Source: Betaproteobacteria bacterium (GTDB lineage: Bacteria; Pseudomonadota; Gammaproteobacteria; Burkholderiales; SG8-39). Taken from it: a DNA stretch of 5,462 bases. The position numbers were made by a program, and so were the translations under genes. The notes under the pieces are model-generated. The model ran no database searches. It was not told the DNA's origin and saw only the letters and a list, made by a program, of their open reading frames with translations. Of the stretch, positions 1-4,224 are shown one piece after another. Within the stretch, counting starts at the first letter, position 1. Every line of letters starts with the position of its first letter. The stretch lies in the NCBI GenBank assembly GCA_011391185.1, contig JAABRB010000254.1, positions 1 to 5,462 of the forward strand. The letters are read 5' to 3'.

Positions 1-10
1 CGTCCCCGCC

Positions 11-427
11 ATGTCCGACACCGATCAGTTCTCGCTCGAAGCGCTCTGCGTGCTCTCCGGCCTCCCCAAGAGGACGGTGCGCTACTACATCCAGCAGGGG
101 CTGGTCGCGCGCCCGGTGGGGGAGACCCGCGCGGCGCGGTATGGGCGGGATCAGCTCGCGCAACTGCTCGAGATCCAGAAGTGGCAGCGCGCGGGGCTCT
201 CGCTGGAACGCATCGCTGAGCTGCTCGCCGGCGAGGCGGAGGGCGAAGTGCCCCCGCCGCGGCCGCGGGGTGCAGGAACGGTCGAGGTCTGGAGTCACCT
301 GGTGCTGGGGGAGGGGGTCGAGCTGCACGTCGAGCCCGGCCGCGCGCGGTTGAGCCCCGAACAGGTCCGCGAGCTGACGGGGCGCGTGCGCGACGCCCTC
401 GAGTCCATCCGAAAGGAATCCGAATGA
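11..427 (+). CDS. MerR-family transcriptional regulator, partner of the VIT/VWA gene
   Basis: Likely a cytoplasmic DNA-binding regulator of 138 residues. Residues about 7-75 form a MerR-type winged helix-turn-helix: SLEALCVLSGLPKRTVRYYI carries the recognition segment, followed by QQGLVARP, the wing (AARYG) and the DQLAQLLEIQKWQRAGLSLERIAELL helices typical of the family. A Pro/Arg/Gly-rich linker (about 77-89) leads to a short tail containing VELHVEPG and a final helix. There is only one cysteine (C13), so a mercury- or copper-type metal site is not supported; the effector is unknown. The ATG start gives the expected N-terminus, but only 10 bases precede it, so no promoter or ribosome binding site can be judged. 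Its stop overlaps the start of the VIT/VWA gene (ATGA), so the two are probably co-transcribed and the regulator may control its own operon. The family call is firm; the function is inferred. Confidence 0.9.
   Translation: MSDTDQFSLEALCVLSGLPKRTVRYYIQQGLVARPVGETRAARYGRDQLAQLLEIQKWQRAGLSLERIAELLAGEAEGEVPPPRPRGAGTVEVWSHLVLGEGVELHVEPGRARLSPEQVRELTGRVRDALESIRKESE
412..417 (+). promoter_or_regulatory. Ribosome binding site of the VIT/VWA gene
   Basis: AAAGGA lies 6 bases before the ATG at 424, inside the last codons of the MerR gene. It supports the ATG at 424 over the nearby in-frame ATGs at codons 5 and 6, and suggests translation that is coupled with, but not wholly dependent on, the upstream gene. 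Confidence 0.7.
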
Positions 428-2682
428 ACGCACCCATGATGAAGTCCAGCACGGGGACCGCCGTCCCGCTCGAGGGCGTGGAGGTTCGCGCCGAGCTCAC
501 CGATCTCCTCGAGGAGGTGACGCTCGCGCAGACCTACCGCAACCGCGAGAACGTGAACATCGAGGCGGTCTACACCTTTCCCCTGCCCCGCGAGGCGGTG
601 CTCCTCGCGCTGGAGGTCACCCTCGGCGAGAAGGTCCTCACGGGAACAGTCGTGGGCCGCACGCAGGCCGAGCACGATTACGAGGAGGCAATCACCGATG
701 GCGACAGCGCCATCATGCTGGAGCAGGTCGAGCCGGGGCTCTATTCGCTGAGCGTGGGAAATCTGCTCGCAGGCGAAGTCGCTACGGTCAAGATCCGCTA
801 CGCGAAGCTTCACCGCTGGAACGGGGAGCTGCTCCGCTTCGTGCTCCCGACCGTGGTCGCGCCGCGCTACGGCGCGCCCGAGGCGCAGGGAATGCAGCCC
901 CATCAGGTGCCGGGCGTGGATGTGTTCGCCGCCAACGCCTATTCGCTCAGCGTCACGCTGCGCGGGGCGCTGCGGGACGCGGAGCTCGATTCGCCGACGC
1001 ACTCGATCGCGATCGCGAAGGGTGAGGCCTCGACCGAGGTGACGCTTGCCAAGGGCCGCGCCTGGCTCGATCGTGACTTCGTGCTCACCCTTAAGGCGCC
1101 CCACGCGGCCCGCACCTTCGCCGCGGTGGATCGCGATGCCGGTCGTTTCGTCGCGGCGGCGAGTTTTGTTCCGGTCGTTCCGGCCGAGCCTGGCCAGGGC
1201 GCGCGAAGCGTCAAGATCGTCATCGACTGCTCTGGCTCGATGGCGGGCGATTCGATCGCGCAGGCGAAGGAGGCCGTGCGGCGCATCCTCACGTCGCTGC
1301 GCCCGCAGGACAGCTTCAACCTCACCGCCTTCGGCAGCACGCACCGCTCGCTTTTCCCGAGCTGTGTCCCCGCGGACGCAAAGCGCCTCGAAGCGGCGCA
1401 TGCCTGGATCGGCCGCATCGATGCCGACATGGGCGGCACCGAGATCGGCGCCGCACTCGAGCACGCTTTTGCGCTCGCCGCACCGGGGTTCGAGTCGCAC
1501 GATCTCCTGCTCGTCACCGATGGCGAGGTGTGGGGCGCGGAGGCGATCATCGCGCGCGCCAGGACCTCGCGCCATCGGATTTTCTCAGTGGGGGTGGGCG
1601 CCTCGCCCGCAGAGAGCCTGGTGCGCGGGATCGCTGAGGCGACTGGCGGTGCGTGCGAGCTCGTCACGCCGCGCGAGGACATGGCCTTGCGCATCCACCG
1701 GCATTTCGAGCGGATCCTGCAGCCGCGCGCCCGGTCGGCGCGGGTCATCTGGCCCGTGAGTGCAAGGGAGCAATCACCGGCGGCGCTCACGAGCGTCTAC
1801 CAGGGTGACACCGTCACGATCTTTGCCGCATTTGATGCCCCGCCGAACGGCGAAGCGAAACTCGTGCTGGAGCTCGCCGACGGCCGTTTCGTCGAGCAGC
1901 GCGTGGCGCTGCCCGGATGTGCCGCGGCCGATCCGGCGGAGGTCCCGACGCTCGCGCGCCTGGCAGCGGCCAACCGGCTGCTCGCGCTCAGCGTGAAAGA
2001 GGACGATGAATCGGTTGCGGCCGCCACGCAGCTCGCTGTCGACTACCAGCTCATGAGCCGCCACACAAACTTCATCGCGGTGCATGCGCGCGCCGAGGGC
2101 GAGCGCGCGAAGGATCTGCCGGCGCTGAGGACGGTGCCGCAGATGCTCGCGGCCGGATGGGGAGCGTCCGCCACGGTGCGGGCGAGCCTCGCCCTGGACG
2201 CGCGCATGATGGTCTCTTCTATGGCGAACATCGATTTCTCGATGGTTTCGGACATGCCCGTTGCACGCTCGCCGTCGGATCGCCTGATCTCAGCTGGACC
2301 GTTCGGCTTCGTGATGCAAGCGAAGTCGTGGACGCTGGCGGATGTCGAGTTGCTTCGATTCACCGATCTCGAGGACCTGGACGTACCCGCACCGGTGATT
2401 GCGGCGTTGCGCGAGCTTCTCTCAAAGGGGCTCGTCTCGGCCGAGCGCACGCTGGTGGCTGCGTTCCTCGCCGCCCTGCTCGATCTCCCCGCGAAGCTCC
2501 CCTTCGATCGGGAGACGCGCCGGGTGTTGATCAAGTTCGCGAAGGACAGGGGCGTGTGGAAGCAGCTGACCGCTGCGATCGCCACAGCGCTCGCAGCCAC
2601 GACTCGGAGCGACTGGGCGTTCGACGCCACGGCCCTCGACGCGCTGAGGCACGCGGGGCGCAGCGACGTCGCGGCCGGCTGA
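424..2682 (+). CDS. VIT domain and von Willebrand factor A domain protein
   Basis: A 752-residue protein of the inter-alpha-trypsin-inhibitor-like (VIT-VWA) group. The VIT domain covers about residues 12-130 (for example TYRNRENVNIEAVYTFPLP and HDYEEAI). A VWA domain covers about 262-432 with a complete MIDAS metal site: D268-x-S270-x-S272 in DCSGSM, T339 in MGGTE and D366 in LLLVTDGE. A segment with QLAVDYQLMSRHTNFIAV (about 536-553) resembles the post-VWA part of VIT-VWA proteins, and the last 120 residues look helical. No signal peptide, membrane helix or LPXTG-type anchor is visible, so it probably acts in the cytoplasm, unlike secreted relatives. VWA domains with intact MIDAS bind protein partners through a divalent cation; the partner here is unknown. 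It overlaps the MerR gene by 4 bases and ends before a strong stem-loop. The family call is firm; the biological role is not known. Confidence 0.93.
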   Translation: MNAPMMKSSTGTAVPLEGVEVRAELTDLLEEVTLAQTYRNRENVNIEAVYTFPLPREAVLLALEVTLGEKVLTGTVVGRTQAEHDYEEAITDGDSAIMLEQVEPGLYSLSVGNLLAGEVATVKIRYAKLHRWNGELLRFVLPTVVAPRYGAPEAQGMQPHQVPGVDVFAANAYSLSVTLRGALRDAELDSPTHSIAIAKGEASTEVTLAKGRAWLDRDFVLTLKAPHAARTFAAVDRDAGRFVAAASFVPVVPAEPGQGARSVKIVIDCSGSMAGDSIAQAKEAVRRILTSLRPQDSFNLTAFGSTHRSLFPSCVPADAKRLEAAHAWIGRIDADMGGTEIGAALEHAFALAAPGFESHDLLLVTDGEVWGAEAIIARARTSRHRIFSVGVGASPAESLVRGIAEATGGACELVTPREDMALRIHRHFERILQPRARSARVIWPVSAREQSPAALTSVYQGDTVTIFAAFDAPPNGEAKLVLELADGRFVEQRVALPGCAAADPAEVPTLARLAAANRLLALSVKEDDESVAAATQLAVDYQLMSRHTNFIAVHARAEGERAKDLPALRTVPQMLAAGWGASATVRASLALDARMMVSSMANIDFSMVSDMPVARSPSDRLISAGPFGFVMQAKSWTLADVELLRFTDLEDLDVPAPVIAALRELLSKGLVSAERTLVAAFLAALLDLPAKLPFDRETRRVLIKFAKDRGVWKQLTAAIATALAATTRSDWAFDATALDALRHAGRSDVAAG

Positions 2683-2720
2683 GGGGATCGGCGCGCCCCG
2701 AACGTCACACGCCGATTCCC

Positions 2721-2748
2721 GGTGGGGCGGCATGCGTGCCGCCCCACC
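2721..2748. terminator. Perfect 12-bp GC-rich stem-loop between convergent genes
   Basis: GGTGGGGCGGCA (2721-2732) pairs exactly with TGCCGCCCCACC (2737-2748) around a TGCG loop. It starts 38 bases after the VIT/VWA stop and sits between genes that converge on it, so a terminator role is likely. No T-run follows on either strand, so it is not a canonical intrinsic terminator; it could act in 3'-end protection or as a dispersed palindromic repeat. The pairing is seen directly; the function is inferred. Confidence 0.6.
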
Positions 2749-2763
2749 CGAGCGAATCCGAAT

Positions 2764-2785
2764 CGCCGGCCGCTGACCGGCGGCC
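2764..2785 (-). terminator. GC-rich hairpin directly after the 68-residue minus-strand gene
   Basis: GGCCGC (2768-2773) and GCGGCC (2780-2785) pair with a 6-base loop. An alternative pairing, CGCCGG (2764-2769) with CCGGCG (2777-2782), overlaps it. The hairpin abuts the TAA stop of the minus-strand gene ending at 2786. No T-tract follows, so this is a weak terminator call, possibly a partner of the stronger stem-loop at 2721-2748. Confidence 0.35.
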
Positions 2786-2992
2786 TTACTTCACCGGCCG
2801 GAGCTCGTCGGCGCGGTAGTAGCGCCGATTATCCGTGCCGTTGCAACGCACCTGGTAATAGTCCGCAACCAGCGAGTGCCCGCCGGGGACGAAGATCCAC
2901 GCCCTGACGGTCGCGACCTTCCATTTGCGCGCGCTCCTGTACCAGACGCGCACCCGCTCACCCAGATCGAAATTCCTGCGCGCTTTGCCCAT
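2786..2992 (-). CDS. Small hypothetical protein, SH3/Tudor-like beta-barrel pattern
   Basis: A 68-residue basic, aromatic-rich protein with no recognised family. It opens MGKARRNFDLGERVRVWY, then alternates beta-strand-like stretches (KWKVATVRAWIFV, DYYQVRC, RRYYRADELRPV). The order 'hydrophobic-Gly-x-x-Val' first strand, 'Trp-x-x-Ala-x-Val' second strand and closing 'Tyr-x-Ala-Asp-Glu-Leu-Arg-Pro' is what small SH3, Tudor or KOW-like barrels show; this is pattern resemblance only. The frame stays open upstream to about 3313, but that upstream part is Arg/Pro/Trp-rich and looks non-coding, so the internal ATG at 2992 is preferred. The ribosome binding site is weak (GGGG about 8 bases upstream). 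It converges on the VIT/VWA operon and lies downstream of the 101-codon frame on the same strand. Nucleic-acid or protein binding is possible but not shown. Confidence 0.6.
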   Translation of the reverse strand: MGKARRNFDLGERVRVWYRSARKWKVATVRAWIFVPGGHSLVADYYQVRCNGTDNRRYYRADELRPVK

Positions 2993-3107
2993 GGCGGCCC
3001 CGTTCAAGAGATGACCGCGCCACGCTATTAGCGCGAGTGGCTCGCAGGATGAGTCAGCAGGCGGCCAGCGTGACAAAGTCCACGCACACGACTCGGTCCA
3101 GGCTCCG

Positions 3108-3413
3108 CTACGCGCCGGTCTCCTCGCTCGCCAGTCGGGATGACCAGGCTTCGGCGAGTGGTTCGGCCGAGGGCACGTAGGGTGTTCGGAGCCACCTGTG
3201 CCGTGCGGCCTGAAGACACTTGGCCACCAGATGTGCCGGTTCCGAATCCCCGCGGGCCGCCGCCACGTGGAACGCCTGCACTTGCGAATTGAGCAAGGCC
3301 CGAAAATCCGCAAGCAGCGCGGCCCACTTCGAACTGAGTTCGTCCGCAGGAAAAGATGTGTTCAGATTGAGCCGCTCTTCCTCGACCTGTCCCACCGTAA
3401 GCTTCCCCGTCAA
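3108..3413 (-). CDS. Hypothetical protein, probably a 3' gene remnant fused to an IS end
   Basis: A 101-codon frame beginning with TTG and ending TAG, with no recognised family. Codons favour G or C in third position and the protein has sensible amphipathic helices (ADELSSKWAALLADFRALLN, then a His/Ala-rich helix and SAEPLAEAWSSRLASEE), so at least the body looks like true coding sequence. No internal Met exists; the only starts are the TTG at 3413, which overlaps the transposase TGA (T-TGA), and a GTG at codon 7 with GGGGA a little upstream. An in-frame stop lies just upstream (3423-3425). The first 6 or so codons lie in what looks like the terminal sequence of the IS remnant, so the natural 5' end was probably lost to the insertion. 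It may still be translated by coupling to the transposase fragment, or may be a dead remnant. The 68-residue gene follows 115 bases downstream. Confidence 0.5.
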   Translation of the reverse strand: MTGKLTVGQVEEERLNLNTSFPADELSSKWAALLADFRALLNSQVQAFHVAAARGDSEPAHLVAKCLQAARHRWLRTPYVPSAEPLAEAWSSRLASEETGA

Positions 3414-3706
3414 GTAGACAACTCAAAAGTAGAGACTCTGGCCTGTTGAAGGGCTTCGGCGGGAGTCAGCCCGCCGAGCCCGTCGTGATCTCTCTCCTCG
3501 TTGTACTCGAGCATCCACGCCCAGCTGAGCTCTCGAACCTCGTCGAGGTTTCGGAACATCCAGGTGTCGAGCACTTCCTCCCGATATGAGCGATTGAAGC
3601 GTTCAATAAAGGCATTCTGGTTCGGCTTTCCCGGCTCGATGTAGTCGATCAGGATGCCGTCGGCCTCGCACCAGCTGACGAAGGCGTCTCCGAGGAACTC
3701 CGGGGT
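3396..3706 (-). mobile_element. IS3-family insertion sequence remnant (one end only)
   Basis: The segment holds the last third of an IS3-type transposase plus its short 3' flank. Read inward on the + strand, the flank GTAAGCTTCCCCGTCAAGTA (from 3397) looks like an IS3-family terminal inverted repeat, placing the outer end near 3396; this edge is inferred because the opposite end is absent and no target duplication can be tested. Recognisable homology stops near 3706, where an in-frame stop appears and the expected DNG-PEF motif is cut. OrfA, the first two catalytic Asp residues and the left end are missing, so the element cannot move by itself. Confidence 0.7.
3410..3706 (-). pseudogene. IS3-family transposase (OrfB), C-terminal fragment
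   Basis: A 98-codon open stretch with no usable start, ending TGA. It begins PEFLGDAFVSWCEADGILID, continues IEPGKPNQNAFIERFNRSYR and EEVLDTWMFRNLDEVRE, has the LEYNEERDHDGLGGLTPAEA block and ends STFELST. This is the rve/DDE integrase-core C-terminus of IS3-family OrfB proteins, which are usually about 270-300 residues, so only about a third remains. The catalytic Glu of the DDE triad is present (fragment residue 35, codon 3602-3604), but both Asp residues are gone: just upstream an in-frame TGA (3707-3709) replaces the usual Asp-Asn-Gly before Pro-Glu-Phe. It cannot be an active transposase. Its stop overlaps the TTG start of the downstream 101-codon frame. Confidence 0.92.
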
Positions 3707-4118
3707 TCAGGAAGGGATTCCTTATTCCGAGGCCTTCGGCGACGTCTAGCACAGCGCCGCCGGCGGGCCCGGGCAACGGATAGGCAAATCAATCCGGCGC
3801 GTTCGCCATGCGCGGCGGATCCGGCTGCGCAGTGCGGTTTGGCGAGGAGCCTTGGGCGATGGAGAGGATATTGTGCGCGCGGGATCGACCGCTTCGCAAC
3901 GCCCGTTGCCTCCGGCAGCGGATTTCAGGCCCCGGGCAACGACGCCCGCTCGAGCGCGGCGGCGAGCGAGCGGGGCGACCATAAGGCTTGGAATGCTCTC
4001 GGCATGAGCGTGTCTCCTGGGGCCCGTGACCCGATTTCTGCGCGGCATATCCGGTTTGCCCGCTGCCTCGGGCGTTCCCAGTAGTGGTCCTAGGGGTGGG
4101 CGGGTTAAGCCGCGCGAT
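3707..4118. other. Intergenic stretch of about 410 bp without a convincing gene
   Basis: This lies between the transposase fragment and the operator array. Open frames of up to 100 codons exist on both strands, but their products are Arg/Pro/Ala/Ser-rich with no motif, as expected from GC-rich non-coding DNA. The only translation signal seen is the short minus-strand ORF at 3925-4005. The stretch may be decayed coding DNA: the three minus-strand frames each look briefly plausible but are broken by stops. Confidence 0.55.
3925..4005 (-). pseudogene. 26-codon ORF with strong ribosome binding site, possible truncated gene start
   Basis: The ATG at 4005 is preceded 7 bases upstream by AGGAGA (4013-4018, minus strand), the best Shine-Dalgarno match in the middle of the window. 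The product starts MPRAFQALWSPRSLAAALER and stops at TGA after 26 codons. No family is recognised. It could be a leader peptide or small protein, or the 5' end of a gene whose rest was frameshifted or lost when the IS3 element and its flanks rearranged. A chance match cannot be excluded. Confidence 0.25.
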
Positions 4119-4188
4119 TCGCGAACCGTAACTGTCGTGAAAGGGATAATCGCGACAAATAAGCTGGCTTTCGCGACAAATAAAAGCC

Positions 4189-4194
4189 TATACT
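4189..4194 (+). promoter_or_regulatory. Putative -10 box of the Fic-family gene promoter
   Basis: TATACT matches the sigma-70 -10 consensus at 5 of 6 positions. No good -35 is present at 16-18 bp (GGCTTT at 17 bp is poor), so the promoter may be weak or activator-dependent. A start near 4201 would give a leader of about 24 bases. The box lies between the sites at 4168-4178 and 4194-4204, so a protein bound there would block polymerase. Confidence 0.45.
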
Positions 4195-4207
4195 GTCGCG
4201 AAAGTTT

Positions 4208-4211
4208 GGAG
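4208..4211 (+). promoter_or_regulatory. Possible ribosome binding site of the Fic-family gene
   Basis: GGAG ends 13 bases before the ATG at 4225, farther than ideal. It sits in the spacer between two inverted operator copies (4193-4201 and 4212-4220), so operator occupancy or RNA pairing could affect expression. No closer purine-rich site is seen; the AGAAAAATG context is A-rich, which can help initiation. Confidence 0.35.
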
Positions 4212-4224
4212 TCGCGACAGAAAA

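Larger units (their letters stand above)
4119..4220. repeat. Array of six TCGCGA-centred sites (putative operators) upstream of the Fic gene
   Basis: TCGCGA or TCGTGA cores start at 4119, 4135 (TCGTGA), 4150, 4171, 4196 and 4212. Extended copies are ACTGTCGTGAAAG (4131-4143) and ACTGTCGCGAAAG (4192-4204), direct repeats with one mismatch, and TCGCGACAAATAA (4150-4162 and 4171-4183), exact direct repeats 21 bp apart. In inverted orientation, CTTTCGCGACA (4168-4178) matches the complement of 4194-4204, and CTGTCGCGA (4193-4201) faces TCGCGACAG (4212-4220) over a 10-base spacer. Core spacings of 15, 16, 16, 21 and 25 bp include two near two helical turns. The region is AT-richer than its surroundings. 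The arrangement is what a dimeric or cooperative DNA-binding protein would recognise; the winged helix of the adjacent Fic protein is the obvious candidate (inference). Confidence 0.75.

Noticed and set aside
295..1575. Long minus-strand open frame of 426 codons opposite the VIT/VWA gene
   Set aside because: It is Arg/His/Ala/Glu-rich without domains and lies opposite a gene with clear VIT and VWA motifs; long antisense frames are expected in GC-rich genes.
939..1790. Second minus-strand open frame of 283 codons opposite the VWA domain
   Set aside because: Its Ser/Arg/Ala-rich composition with no motif marks it as a shadow of the + strand gene.
2043..2747. Minus-strand open frame of 234 codons over the 3' end of the VIT/VWA gene
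   Set aside because: It is Ser/Arg/Ala-rich, has no family features, and runs through the intergenic hairpin; the + strand frame is well supported.
3028..3426. Alternative minus-strand frame of 132 codons across the 101-codon gene remnant
   Set aside because: It is Gly/Arg-rich and low in structure; the competing frame has better codon use and plausible helices.
3746..4048. Minus-strand frame of 100 codons in the gene-poor stretch
   Set aside because: It is Arg/Pro-rich without motif, and its start lacks a ribosome binding site while the nearby AGGAGA serves a different frame.
4119..4220. CRISPR array or origin iterons
   Set aside because: The repeats are only 6-13 bp, lie in both orientations with uneven short spacing, and no Cas or replication gene is present; operator sites fit better.
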